NCBI GenBank assembly: GCA_037074705.1
Contig: CM073590.1
Location: 242,537,601-242,601,600, forward strand
DNA length: 64,000 nt
Reading direction: 5' to 3'
DNA from: Zhengitettix transpicula
Taxonomy: Eukaryota; Arthropoda; Insecta; Orthoptera; Tetrigidae
In this document: positions 10,708-22,964 of the stretch, one piece after another
How the letters are laid out: each line of letters opens with the position of its first letter
How positions within the stretch are numbered: position 1 is the first letter of the stretch
Notes under the pieces: model-generated
What the model was told of the DNA's origin: nothing
Seen by the model: the letters and a program-made list of their open reading frames with translations, nothing else
The model's database searches: none
Program-made: the position numbers and the translations under genes

Positions 10708-11447
10708 AATGCATTTAATATAAGGCATTGGATTAAAAACAGCGCACATGTCGTAAAGAGAATGCGTGGGAAAAGTAACCGCGGGTCCTGTCACGAGGTG
10801 ACAAGACGGAGCGGTAAGACATTTATCTAGGATGAGTGCTGGTGGGCGAGCAGCTGGTCCCAAAGTGGTTATGTTAGAGCAGGCTATTGTCTCTAATGAA
10901 TGACCTCACAAGTGGCGTATTTGCTTGGGACTTGCAAGAAAGGATATTGTGCGAGTCGGGTGAGAGAGACGAGTCCTGAGTAATTGCTGGGGCAAAATAA
11001 CTGCAGCTGCAAGGAGAGTCAGTGGGTGCAAGGGTCCGGGTTTCGGACAAAAGATAGCAGCCGGCGGAAGGACTCTTAAGAACGAGTCGAAGTAAACCTG
11101 AGAAACCGTAAGTTGGAATGCATAATATTAACAGATGTAAACGTTATTAAAGGATAACAGTCAGATGTCGTTCTCTTCTTTTGATAATAAAGTTAGAAGC
11201 AAGCTATAGGTTAAGTTCATTAATAAATTTAGTAGATACTTTTGTTTAATTTAAAAAAAAATGTTGGGTCTTTTTAATAGTTCGATTCTGTCCGTTGTCA
11301 AACCCAGTAGAGACCCATGAGAGCAAGAGTTCTTATTATAATAGTAAAATATTTAATTCAATTGTAAATTCTTCTTGTGTTAATAAATTTGAGTGTTGAA
11401 ATCAAAAGCATATATATTTTTTATTTATACCCGATGTGGTTATTACA
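10705..11447 (+). mobile_element. Solo LTR of the TGTAAT..ATTACA family
   Basis: Starts TGTAATGCATTT and ends GTTATTACA, followed by (TA)n. The core includes CAGTCAGATGTCGTTCTC and TCAAACCCAGTAGAGACCC. It is an inverted, shorter partner of 9243-10644. The two lie head to head around an (AT)30 centre, so the 9.2-11.45 kb region can fold on itself. Confidence 0.7.
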
Positions 11448-11474
11448 ATATATATATATATAATAGTAATAAAA

Positions 11475-11753
11475 GTAGGAGAATACCTCACGTACAGACA
11501 ACTGGAAGAACTGGAGCGAGTCAAGGCTAGACACCTGAAAAGAATTCAAGATCGAGGCAAGCGTACGAGCTTCCTAATAGAGGATTTAAGATATGATCTG
11601 ATACTACCAGCTGGTTCCAGCTTCAGACAGCTTTTACAGGATCTGTATGAGAGGGAACGGAACATACCGGAGGACCTCTACGAAACATCTGCTTTGCTGG
11701 AGAGGACATGGATGGAAACATATTTTTTTAAAAAAATATACGAATGCCACTGA
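11475..11753 (+). CDS. Coding-like segment of unknown function between two LTRs
   Basis: About 90 codons stay open and give a protein-like, charged, helix-rich sequence, with YLTYRQLEELERVKARHLKR near the start, FLIEDLRYDLILP in the middle and LLQDLYERERNIPEDLYE further on. Its base composition is clearly more GC-rich than the flanks. It lacks a good start codon: an ATG is available only upstream in (AT)n sequence. A splice acceptor-like AG (GTAG) lies at about 11479. It breaks into T-rich sequence after METYFFKK, and no donor GT is obvious at that edge. It could be an exon, a retrocopy fragment or a piece of transposon ORF1. I do not recognise the family. Confidence 0.35.
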   Translation, partial: VGEYLTYRQLEELERVKARHLKRIQDRGKRTSFLIEDLRYDLILPAGSSFRQLLQDLYERERNIPEDLYETSALLERTWMETYFFKKIYECH

Positions 11754-11761
11754 ATATATAT

Positions 11762-12785
11762 TGTAATAATAAATTAATTACTACCAATTACAAATGGTTG
11801 TGGCTAAATAAAAAGATTTATTAAGTGAAACAATTAACACAACATTTATTATCGAAGTTAAAAACACATATAATATTTGGGATCTCAGGGTCTTTATCTG
11901 GGTTTGATAAATGGGTGAATTTTATACAATCAATTACATTTAGCTTTTTAGGTAAATTAATTCGTCTGAACCTCGACGAATTTTGTTGCCGATGAAAATA
12001 AGACTAAAGATTGAATTTAAATTAAAGAACTAAACAATTAAAGAAGTAAGTAATTAACGAAGTGAATAATTAAAGAACGATCTGACATATCCTTTAAAAG
12101 GGGTTTACAATCAATATTAATGTTTTCTACTTACGGCCGCCCAGGTCTCATTTTTGGTTTTTCTGTGCACACGATTTGGGGATATCACTGATTCTACTCA
12201 TTAGAATTTGAACACACGGTAGCTGCTCTGGATCTCTGCTATCCTGGAACCTCGATCATCTCACCCTCAGCCAGTTTCCGGACGTAGATCTCCTCAAAGT
12301 CTCTATGCGAATATTTGTTCAGTTTGTGAAGCAAAACTTCTGCTTCCAAACTGCGATTTTATGAGTCTCTCTATCAGAACTGGTTACTTGCGTTTTATGT
12401 AAACTATTATATCTCGCCGTTGGACTTCCTTGATATCCCTATTCATAATTCTGGATCCGCAAACTTTTACTGTTTCTATTTCTCTATGTGGACCGAACTG
12501 CTATGTCCCAGTTCTCGACGTAGACTTTTTCCTTTCGCGTCTTGCCGCTGACTGAGTAAACTTTTTATAATCTGAATTTTCTGAATTGATGTCTGCCTGC
12601 ATCTGTGTCTGCCGTCCAACTAACTAACTTCGTCTCCGTAGATTTTGAGCGCGTACACTCTCTTAACTCCAACAATACACTCTTTGTCTCGCCGCCCCGC
12701 TGCTACGTCCGCTTTATATCCAATAATAAGTCCTCTACAATCCAACTTTATAATTATAATAATGGATTAATTACTAATTACTACA
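11762..12785 (-). mobile_element. Solo LTR of the TGTAAT..ATTACA family
   Basis: Flanked by ATATA and ATATA, with ends TGTAATAATA and ACTACA. It shares with 52100-53104 a long stretch around GATCTCTGCTATCCTGGAAC and CTGCTTCCAAACTGCG, and the core CTCAGGGTCTTTATCTGGGT. No internal coding. Confidence 0.7.
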
Positions 12786-13270
12786 ATATATTTTTGAAAA
12801 TCTATGATTATGTCGGAATATTATCTTGACATCAAGTTTATTTTCCCTGATTTATTCAAATAATTCTCTGAATATTTTTTTTAAATAAAATTCTGAATTT
12901 AATGGAATATTTTATAAAATTTTTGAAACGCTAAGTAGATATTGAAGAACTTCTGAATGTCCCTGATTATTTTTTAAAAAATCTCAGAGAACCACTAAAT
13001 AATTTTTTTTATTAAATTACTAGTATACCTGAATATATTCTTAAAAACTTCTGTGTATTAAACTGTTTTTATTTGTTTTAAAAAAAATATCTTAATAACT
13101 ATAAATATTTAATTTAAAACCACCGTACAAACCAGAATATATATATATAATTTTTTTATAAATCTGTGAGTAGACTTTAATATATATTTTTTTAAAAAAC
13201 ATTCGTATATGGCTTAATAAATTTTTTAAAAAACCTCTGAGAGTCGTTGAATAATTTTGAAAAAAATATC
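12786..13270. repeat. Degenerate AT-rich repeat
   Basis: T-run/A-run blocks (TTTTTTAAAAAA) with CTGAAT and CTCTGAG words, as at 5750-6664. No gene. Confidence 0.5.
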
Positions 13271-14339
13271 ATGTGTTCCAGACAATTTATTTCAACAACC
13301 AACCCCCTTATCTGTTACATTCACATTTTGACTTTAAATATTATTATTATTTCCCTACAATATTTTTCCTGCGAATTAGTTAACAGGGGCGCCATAATTA
13401 ATTCCTAGTACAATTAGAGGAAAAATTATTTTTGATAATTCTTCGTTATATTTCACAAGGAAAAATGTATTTTTGTAACGTTTAAACACCTCTAAAAATT
13501 TTCCAGGTGTGGCTGAGCCTTCGGGATGTCATCTCGGATCTTCTGTAAGTGTCGCAACCATTAATATTTATAAATTACTAGTATAATTCTTTTAAATTTC
13601 AATGTGGATCAGAGGTTAAGATATTCCACTCCCTTTTGGAATCTGAATCTAAGTACCATGGAGGCTAGTGCGCATTATTATTCATTCAGGATTAAAAATT
13701 ACAAAGAGGTTTCTTATTCAATGTTGTAAACAGCAACATTGTCATTTTTTTCTTCGCAGATTTAACAAAAAAGAATAACCCTCCCTTCATTCTTGTAAAG
13801 GTTTTTCGTGTGAAGGTAATTGAGATCCTCCAAGTTAATGACGTGACAGGAGGGTTTCGCCTTTGTACGATGTTACGTCACATTTAAAGCTTTGACGTTC
13901 ACACACGAGAGAGAGAAAAAAAAACCCTGCCGCCGTTTCTGTGTTCATGGAATTATTACGTTCAAGGGTTTCACGTTACACAAGGAAACGTGGGTCTTCT
14001 ACGGATAAGGTCGTTAACTTGAAATAATAATGGAAATTAACTTCTGTTACACGACAAAATAACAGGAAAATAGAGTAAGAGGGGGGGGGGGCGGAATTCT
14101 CGCTCCATTAAAAATACAGCATATATATAATTATATTATATAGAACGTAAAAATTCACATATGATCAAGAAAAACAAATGTTTGAAAATTTTAAAAATAA
14201 TTATTCACTGAAATTAAAATTCGATTTTGTCTCCCTGGCGGGGGGGGGGGCGCTGGGGGGCTGTTTGGCGTTCTCTTTAGTGGCAACAACACAATTTCTT
14301 ATTCGTTAGTTATTCAGAATGGTAAGAAATAATAATCAT
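13271..14339. other. AT-rich sequence with poly-G runs
   Basis: The first 300 bases repeat the segment at 7290-7560. G-runs at 14082-14090 and 14241-14262 could form G-quadruplex structures. No gene is recognised. Confidence 0.4.
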
Positions 14340-16430
14340 CCATATTCAGAGATGTTATTTTTTAAAAAAATATATTCAATTATATTCAGATATTTTTTTA
14401 AAAAAAACTTATTCGGGGTTATTGAGACATTTTTAATAAAAAAGTTATGAGGGGACATTCAGAGATTTAAGCAAATATTGCTTGATTATTGTTTTCCCCA
14501 ATGAGTCGTTTTGAATACATCAGAATATTTTTCCAAAGAAGTTCTTAATGTCGCTGGATATTTTTATAGTATCACTGATTTTTATTTTTTTTTCTCTCAT
14601 AATAATCCTTAATATTTTTTAAAGTATTAGTATTTTTTTAAAATCTTGAGAACTTAATTTTGAATAGAGAAGAACATTTTTCCAAATAATGCTTTTATAT
14701 TTCTGAATATTTTTTAAAATATCGTTGATTATTATTTTTTTTACTCAGAATAATTCTAAATATTTTTTTAAAAATATGAGAAATATTCTTGAATATCCTC
14801 AAGACTTAATTTTGAATACTTCAGAATATTTTTTAAATATCTCTGATTTTTTTTAAAACTCCCAGAATTATCGTAATTTTTTTTTAAAAATATAACTATT
14901 TTTTTGAATATCTTGAGGACTGAATTTTTAATACATCAGAATATTATTCCAATGAATATTTATAATGTTGCTTAACATTTTTTAAAAAAAATAAGCTGAT
15001 TATTATTTTTTAACTCTCAGAATTATCCAAAATATTTTTAAAAGTATACGTAATTTTTTTTAAAATCTTGCGGACTTATTATTTAATCCTTCAAAATTTT
15101 TAACCAAAGAATCTCTTAATGTTGCTTAATATTTTTTTAAAATATCGCTGATTATTATTTTATAATTCTCAGAATAATCGCAAATATTTTTAAATATATA
15201 TGTAATTTTTTTTATATCCTGAGGACTTAATTTTGAATATATCAGAATATTTTTTAAATATCTCTGATTAATTTTTTTAACTCTCAGAAAACATCCTAAA
15301 TATTTTAAGAAATATAAGTATTTTTTATATCCTGAGGACTTAATTTTGAATACATCAGAATATTTTTTTTAAATATCTCTGATTATTATTTTTTAACTTT
15401 CCGAATAATCCCAAATATTTCTTTATATCCTGAGGACTTAATTTTAAATACATCAAAATTTTTTTAAAATATCTTTGGTTATTATTTTTTAATTCCCAGA
15501 AAACATCCAAAATATTTTTAAATATATATGTAATATTTTTTATATCCTGAGGACTTAATTTTGAAAACATCAGAATAGTTTTTAAATGTCTCTAATTATT
15601 AATTTTTAATTCTCAGAAAACATCCAAAATATTTTAAGAAATATAAGTATTTTTTTAATATCCTGAGAACTTAATTTTGAATAAATCAGAATATTTTTTA
15701 AATATCTCTGATTATTATTTTGTAACTCTTAGAAAACATCCAAAATATTTTAAGAAATATAAGTATTTTTTATATCCTGAGGACTTAATTTTGAATACAT
15801 CAGAATATTTTTTAAAATATCTTTGGTTATTATTTTTTAATTCCCAGAAAACATCCAAAATATTTTTAAATATATATGTAATATTTTTTATATCCTGAGG
15901 ACTTAATTTTGAAAACATCAGAATAGTTTTTAAATGTCTCTGATTATTATTTTTTAATTCTCTGAAAACATCCAAAATATTTTAAGAAATATAAGTATTT
16001 TTTTTATATCCTGAGGACTTAATTTTGAATACTACATCAGAATATTTTTTATAATATCTTTGTTTATTATTTTTCAATTCTCAGAAAACATCCAAATATT
16101 TTAAGAAATATAAGTAATTTTTTTTGAATATCCTGAGGACTTAATTTTGAATTCGTCAGAATATTTTTTTAAATATCTCTGATTTATATTTTTCAACTAT
16201 CAAAAAATATCCAAAATATTTTAACTATTATAAATAATTTTGTTTTATCCTGAGGACTTAATTTTAAATACATCAGAATAGTATTCCAAAGAATCTCTTT
16301 AAGTTGCTGAATATGTTTTTAAATATCAGTGATGGTTATTTTTATCTCTGAGGAAAATCTTAAATATTTTTAAAAATATAAAGGGTAATATTATTTTTTA
16401 CATATCCTGAGGATTTAATTTGGGTTGTAA
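14340..16430 (+). repeat. AT-rich satellite, ~116 bp unit
   Basis: The anchor TCCTGAGGACTTAATTTTGA occurs at about 15217, 15330, 15428, 15545, 15661, 15775, 15893, 16009, 16131, 16248 and 16405. Spacing is about 98-122 bases, usually 113-118, apart from a longer last step. Each unit also carries CATCAGAATA, TCTCTGATTATTATTTTT and CAGAAAACATCCAAAATATT. Units left of about 15200 are more diverged. Frames within it are satellite artefacts. Confidence 0.85.
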
Positions 16431-17399
16431 ACACTTCAATACTTGTTTTGTTAACCTCCTGTTTTACCGTGGTTATCAATCACGTATCTAACATGAAAGT
16501 TTCAGGACCACGAGTTTGATGCAGACTAGGGGAGGAATATAAATAAGTAGGGTATTTTATTTTCTGTGGAAACCATTTCCATATTTCTGCGAAGCGATCT
16601 GCATGGTGCAGTTCCGACCAGGATTTTTATTGAAGACTGCCTGATTTTGCCAGTGTTTGCCGTTGGAGGACGCAACAGTGCACTCGCTAATGGCCTCGTT
16701 CCTTCCTGTTTGCGTATCTAGTTCGTTACAACATCCCCTTGTAAACACGTAATATACGACCCCCCTAAACCGTGAAATGAACGAGTGGCTGAGTGAGTGA
16801 TGGCTGACAGCCATTGAAGCTGCAGTTAATAATACGTGATATCCGAGGGACGACGCAAGGGGCACGAGTGTCACGGAGAATTAATGGATATCAGCAAACA
16901 AACAAACAAACAGCGGCTGCAGCTGATTCCAGATTACGATTACGTGTGTGTGTGTGTGTGCCTCCTCTTTTAGGACAGATTGCCGTCAGGGTTATTGGGA
17001 CATTGAAGGGGTCAATTCGTTTCATTTCCACAACGAACCGGAGAGCCGAAAAATGTGTGAGATACGAAACGATGTTTTCGATATTTAGTTCCTATGTGGA
17101 CGGTTTGATACAACATTTATATTAAAATTAAACTTCTTTCGGAATAAAATGATCTGGAAAAAAATCTGAAACCCTGGAACTGTCCAGAAAGGCGAAGAGG
17201 ATGCAAGCAAAGACATCCACAAAGAGGGATTAAATTAAAATTATGTAATGTGTTGCAGACTGAGTGATTTATTTTCGTATTAGTACAAATTCAATTCATT
17301 ATATAATTGTTAATGATTACTATGTAGACCTCATTTTATTATGATTAAATTAAACCTTGTTTCGCTAAATCGTAGGTTCCATCCTGTCGATATTTCTTA
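16431..17399. other. Single-copy sequence
   Basis: A more GC-balanced block at 16560-17130 has opposed frames of about 100 codons, neither with recognisable features. Nothing supports a gene firmly. Confidence 0.35.
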
Positions 17400-17710
17400 G
17401 ACACACAATTTTTTCTTGAGTTTATTTTTTAAAAAATAACTTAATATCCCTAAATATATTATTATTAACGAGTAAATTTTTTAAAAAAATTATACAAACA
17501 TTTTCCCTGAGTTTATTTTGAAAAATCACTAAATATACTCGAAGATTCCGGAAAATTTTTAAAAAAATGTCACACACTTTTCCCTGAGTTTATTTTTAAA
17601 AAATTACTAAATATCTTTAAATAAATTGTTACCTCTACGAATATTCGGGAATGAATTTTTAAAAATGTCACACAATTTTTTCAGAGTATATTTTGAAAAA
17701 AATCACTAAA
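17400..17710 (+). repeat. Short tandem repeat, ~80-100 bp unit, AT-rich
   Basis: CACACAATTTTTTC-type starts followed by CTGAGTTTATTTT and AAAATTACTAAATAT recur at about 17403, 17491, 17571 and 17670. It resembles the AT-rich satellite style but has its own words. Confidence 0.6.
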
Positions 17711-17714
17711 TGAA

Positions 17715-18425
17715 TTTATTACAACCCGTCCCCCTCGCCGTGAGTTGCGCTGTCACAGCATGTCTTCAAGATGACAACCATAACCCCGGATTGCAACCCC
17801 ATAATCTCGATTGTTGTTTTATTTCTGTTATTTTTATATAATGCTTCTCTATCCCCACCGTTATAGGTGCCCACCTTCTAAGCCCGAAAGGAGTTGTAAT
17901 TGCAACCTGGGAACATGTAGAGATATTGAATACCGAAAAATATTTATTCATTATTAACCAGTTTGAAAAATTCTGCCCCCCGCCCAGTCCCTCTCACCCC
18001 AGACTACCTCCGCGCGTTGGGCAGGTCGTTATAAATTAACTCAGCGACATCCATAACCCAGATTTGACTCGAATGACGTCGTTTTTTACTGTAGTTTTTA
18101 TGTAACGCACCTCCACCCCTACCCCTAAGCGATGTCCCCTCCAATGCCGAAAGGGGTTGAAATTATACACAACAAATAACATTGGTAGAAACACTATGAA
18201 TCTCTTTGACCCTCGACCAGTCTCAAATATCGGCAGTTTTATCATGTTTTAAAATCCCCCGTCTAGCTCCACTCCTGGGGGGTGATAGACGTGTCTCACG
18301 CCGACAGTGTTAGCTTCTGGTTGTAATGGAACGCGTGTAAATTTTCGCCGCGGGTGTAGTTTTGTATGTGGATCATACACACACAAACAGTCTATTTTAT
18401 TTAAGAGATATGGATTTAAATACTT
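17715..18425 (-). mobile_element. Non-autonomous Helitron fragment with internal repeat units
   Basis: It contains the unit CTCAGCGACATCCATAACCC..TTTGACTC, then ATTTTTATGTAACGC..CACCCCTA, then AAAGGGGTTGAAATTATAC. The same units occur at 31100-32020, 55861-56540 and, inverted, 61340-63531. The right end CACACACAAACAGTCTATTTTATTTAA is like the ends of those copies. The CTAG-hairpin terminus is not recognisable at the left. Confidence 0.55.
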
Positions 18426-19320
18426 TTATTACCGATAGGAAGAACATATTTAACGTTCTTGAGGGGTATTAGAGGATTTTCAGGATGAGAAAAGTCTTTC
18501 GCAATGACAGCTCTTCATCTTGACGAGAGGTTTTACTACATTTCTTCCCTCCCTGGTTGTTGTCACCATAGAAATGGCTGTTATGGTGATGTCGAAGCTT
18601 CTCATGCAGCTGCATCGAGTGTGTGTGTGTGTGTGTGAGGGTGGGCGGGGATCGCTTTGCATCTGCGTCGCTATTGTCCTCCTCGTATCCTGGCTTATCT
18701 CCCCGGCAGACAGGGGATTATCATTGTCTCGTGTTCTCCTAAAGCCTCGACTTTACAGCACTTGATGGCCGTGTCTGCTGCGACTAAAAGCCGACGCCTG
18801 GTGCTTCCTCCCCTCTCCTAGACAAGACAGACACTAACAAGAACTAGAGAACACAAACACAGAAAATTTAATTTGAAACCTTGAAGCCCCCCACCTAAAA
18901 ACAGAAAAAAGATCGTAACCGCCTTTGGAGCATATTGTAATATCGCAACCACTGAAACGTAGACACGTGGTGGTCGAGGATGGAACTAAAACTGACTAGG
19001 CAGGAGGAAAAAGGGAGAAATCTGGGAAAGGAAACAGTCTGGGTATCTGCAGTACCGTCCAAATACTTGAGTCTAATCTGGAATTTGAAATTTTTTTTTA
19101 CAAAGGTGTATATTCCAGTTTTGGTCAAATAAGGCAAAGAAGAGAAGAAAATAAATCAAGAAAAATCAAAGACTTATTCAACCGGTAGTAAACAGTACAG
19201 ACATATCGTTGTCCTGACGGTTCGATAAGAACCAAACTGTTGAGAAAATAAACTAAATCGATGAAGTTAAAGGAAAGATACACATATTCGTTACTGCGGC
19301 TGATAAAACACTAAGTGAAA
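18426..19320. other. Single-copy sequence with a (GT)n tract
   Basis: (GT)n at about 18620-18637. No gene is recognised. Confidence 0.35.
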
Positions 19321-19340
19321 TTATATATATATATATATAC

Positions 19341-20265
19341 TGTAATACTAATAATTAAGGAGGCCAGTAATTATTGAAATAATTAAATTGTTTAGCGGCA
19401 CCGATCTCAAAGACGACAATGGAAAACATAGACTAGCTTTGTTGTGAACTACGCGCATTGTACGAGAAGGGCAGTTGGTTGCAGTCTGGCGAATCTTATG
19501 GTCGAGAGAGGGAGCAGAATTTAAGAGTACGAACAGCGTGGCCCCAAGCTTAAAAATTCAACTGAGAGACTTATATGTTTTAAAAAATCCAAGTAAAAAG
19601 GTCTGGACGTAGAGACACGTTATTAAAAAACCTGCAAAGCTGAAACAAAAAGTTTAGCGCCAGAAAGGCATTGAAATAATACGTCCGACTGTTATCCGAT
19701 GGAATAATCCAAGAACTACAACCATGTGTTTTGACCATGATGTGTAGAATCAGTGATTAATGGCCTTTTTAGTGAATTATGTCCCCAAGCTCCGAAAACT
19801 AAGTCTGGTACCAGCAGGACCGGTGTAAGTACAAACCAAACGAATTAAATTCTGTAAACGGTAATTAAGGGTATTAGTCAGATTTCGTTTCTTTTCATTT
19901 TGTTAGATTTCGTATTCTGTTCGTTTCAATTTGGTTGAATTGTTAATTATTTAATTTTTAATTTTTAATTGTTCTTACTTATCAAACGCAGTTAAAGACC
20001 CTGAGAAGAAGTGTTATTAAGTTTGATTGTTTGTGTAATATAAAATATTGTATTTTACCTTGAACGCCAAAAATTATAAAATAAAAATATTTGTTTTGTA
20101 AATTTTGAAATTATTGAGTTTGGCGTGACAACCACCTAGGCCAAATAGTTTGTAAAAAACTAAATAAAGAACTGTTGAAATATTCTTTGGCAAATTAAAA
20201 GGTGTTTTAATCATAAGCATTTTGTTAATTAATATCATTTAATTAACCTTTTATTTTTTATCATT

Positions 20266-20268
<3 letters not shown>
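19341..20268 (+). mobile_element. Solo LTR of the TGTAAT..ATTACA family
   Basis: Left flank (TA)n 19323-19339, right flank (AT)n 20269-20312. Core TAGTCAGATTTCGTTTCTTT and CAAACGCAGTTAAAGACCCTG. The reverse complement of its middle matches the LTR at 26784-27692 (CTGGTACCAG, GGCCTTTTTAGTG). It stands head-to-tail with the next LTR, sharing one (AT)n tract. Confidence 0.75.
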
Positions 20269-20312
<44 letters not shown>

Positions 20313-20315
<3 letters not shown>

Positions 20316-21452
20316 AATTCCCAGTTAAAAAGGGCATAAATTGTTCTTATTTGATCAGATTAGTTTACCAACTCAGACTGGGGATTCTTGAGTGGTTTGT
20401 ATATAAAAAAAGATAATAATAATAAAATGATGGGTAAGCGGCTCTTAGACAAGGGGAGGACTATAATTGGACGTTTAGCGGCTCTTACAGCTAATGGTTT
20501 TGACAGACATCGGGACGAAACCCCAAAGACATAATAAGAGAATTTCTGTGGACATCCAATTATATTAAAAGGAAATGTTTATATTAATTGTATTGAGGGG
20601 CTCTCGGAGCGTGAGGAAGTCAACAGTTGCTGTTTGTTTGGCGAACGTGGAAACTCAAAAACTGCGAAAAAAAAGGGAATATTCTGGAGAGGGGGAAGCA
20701 GATAAAAGTTGGTTGGACTGGAGACCTCAAGGGAGATGGACGTGGAGTCGGGTGCCAGAGAGCAATAGGGAAGGATGTTGGAGTGTGGTGCCAGAATCTG
20801 AACGAGAAAGTCATAGGAGATGAAATGTAGACCGCAAAGGAGGAGGACGTGGTGGCGGTGATAAATATTCGGTCAAATTGAATGGTGGACGTGCCTAAAA
20901 TTAAAATAAACATTTTAGTCCATGCAAGCTGTCAGGAGTCGGGATATCAAAAAGAATAAAGTGAACGTGTCTGTGAAGCGTGTGTGTGAAAGTCTGTGCA
21001 CAGAAGGGCAGTGTAAAGTGAAGTGCATTCCTGAAAAACCCCAAATAAAATTGTAAGTAGACATGCATAAATAAATTCTGTAAATTGTTAAATAAGGGTA
21101 ATCAGTCAGATTTCGTTTCCATTTTATTTAATTGCATTGTTTTAAATTGTAAATTTTAGTTTTCTGTTTCCTTATCAACCCAGTTAAGACCCTGGGGTAC
21201 AGAGTCTTATTTATAACTGTATTATTAGTGTAATTTAATTGTTGTGGTAAAAGGATATAAAAAATATACAGAGATTTTCTTGAGTTATATTCTAGATTAA
21301 TAAAATTGTTTTGTTTATAATATTTATTAACTTATTTAATTTAAATTCCTATAATCATTATTATCTATAGTTTGGGTTTTCGATGGGAGCAAATTAATTA
21401 CTTTTCAAGTCTCAAAATGAATTTAAAAATAATTATTAACAAGTGAGGTATT

Positions 21453-21455
<3 letters not shown>
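20313..21455 (+). mobile_element. Solo LTR of the TGTAAT..ATTACA family
   Basis: The ends are TGTAATTCCCAGTT and GAGGTATTACA, between (AT)n at 20269-20312 and 21456-21497. It is the inverted counterpart of 37733-38852 along its whole length of about 1.14 kb. Shared blocks include TAATGGTTTTGACAGACATC and CTCTCGGAGCGTGAGGAAG. Core ATCAGTCAGATTTCGTTTCC and CAACCCAGTTAAGACCCTGG. The frames inside (20575-20830) occur on both strands and are not gag or pol. Confidence 0.8.
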
Positions 21456-21500
<45 letters not shown>

Positions 21501-22201
21501 CGCCATTATACTGATAAATTACGTTTCTCAAGCAGCTTCGGAATTCTAAAACTCCAATATATTGGGCGTCGTTACTTAAAAGAAAACCAATATTCAATTA
21601 CGATATTTCGTAGGACCCTCACAAATAAACGATATTAATCTACAAGTACTTCAGAGGTTCAATCTTTGTCAACACCACCAAGCTCTTTGGCGGGAAAATA
21701 AAATAGCTCTCGAGAGTACAAAAATATTCCCTATAAAGGAATAAAAATGGCCTTCGTGACGTCATTTATCAAACAAATAAATTACTTGCTTTTTTTATTA
21801 ATAATCTTTTTTTTCGTGATACATCAGAGTGAAACCTAATACTATGTAAATACTATATAAAACTTTAAATATATTTTTTACAATTTATTTCTTCCACAGT
21901 TTTTAGAATAATATTGAGGTAAAAGACCAAACGTATTTAACTACAGGTTGAGGATGGAAAAAATGCCGAACCCCATGACCTCTAGTGTGGAACGTGGTGC
22001 TCTCAACCATCTGAGCTACCCTGGTGTGAGGTTTCCTCAATATGTTGTATAGTTCTTTGGTAAAATTGTATTTGATGCTGAGTTATTTGTTTTTAGCCTC
22101 CATCGGTTAATCTACTTTCACTGCACGTTTACCATTTTTTATATCTACTTCTTCTTCAGAACTATTTTTTTTACTTCGTAGCTATCAACCTCGCTCATTT
22201 C

Positions 22202-22202
<1 letters not shown>
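21456..22202. other. (AT)n then single-copy AT-rich sequence
   Basis: (AT)n 21456-21497, TGACGTCA at 21757-21764 and a tRNA-like relic at about 21958-22028. No gene. Confidence 0.4.
21958..22028 (-). other. tRNA-like relic (possible SINE head)
   Basis: On the minus strand, CCAGGGTAGCTCAGATGGTTGA has a perfect A box (TAGCTCAGATGG). The B-box position reads GGTTCGGCATT, a poor match to GGTTCGANTCC. The anticodon arm does not fold cleanly. A decayed tRNA pseudogene or SINE head is most likely. Confidence 0.5.
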
Positions 22203-22255
<53 letters not shown>

Positions 22256-22352
22256 GTCTCTCTCTCTCTGCCTCTCTTTCTGTCTCCCTCTCTGTCTCTC
22301 TCCCTCTCTGTCTCTCTCTCTCTCTCTCTGTCTCTCTGTCTCTCTCTCTCTT
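22203..22352. repeat. (CT)n polypyrimidine tract
   Basis: About 150 bp of CT repeats, interrupted by TG and CC in the right half. It is a long homopurine/homopyrimidine tract with triplex potential. Confidence 0.9.
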
Positions 22353-22964
22353 TCTTTATTTGTTTACCTTGATTCTTCGACAATATCTCTGCATTTTGGT
22401 TTCTCGTTTACCTTTGTCGTCTTTTAGGCGCTGCAGCCTTAGATACAGACTTCGGTCCGTTTCACGATGATTCTCATCCATTCGCCCCATTTCTCTTTTG
22501 TTTTACTCCGACAAATTTTTCCAACCCTCATAGTCTCCTCCGTGGTCGTCCACGTCGGCTTGCATCATCCTTGACTCCGCAGCTTCCTTGGACTTCTTCC
22601 CCCTTTACCCATCACCACCACATGACAAGACTAACACATTCTCTTCTCAGTATCCCTTGTAATCCCCTTATTTGCCTTATGGTCCATCCTACAACTTCTC
22701 TCACTCCTCAAAAAATAAAAATACTCGTTCAAAAGTCTTAGATAATTCTGATCAGCAGCCGACATTGTCAACGTCTCCAAACCATTGGTTTTCCTTCCGC
22801 CGTCATTTTAAACTATTATTCCACTTTACTCAGACAATGGAATATCCGAAAAAAAAAATTATGTACGTACGATATATTATTATCTGCGAATGAGATCGAT
22901 CCCGGTAGCAATCTCACAACATATTATCCATAAATAAACGTCCTTGAGTCTGAAAATAGTTTAT
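22353..22964. other. Single-copy sequence
   Basis: No gene is supported. Short frames (e.g. 22672-22893) lack features. Confidence 0.35.

Noticed and set aside
15355..15975. Asn/Lys-rich frames of 71-86 codons
   Set aside because: They repeat with the satellite unit on both strands.
14340..16430. CRISPR array
   Set aside because: Regular spacing is due to a contiguous AT-rich satellite without unique spacers, in a eukaryotic genome.
20575..20913. Three overlapping frames around 70-97 codons
   Set aside because: They lie in a solo LTR and recur inverted at 38284-38536 with different lengths; no gag-like motif.
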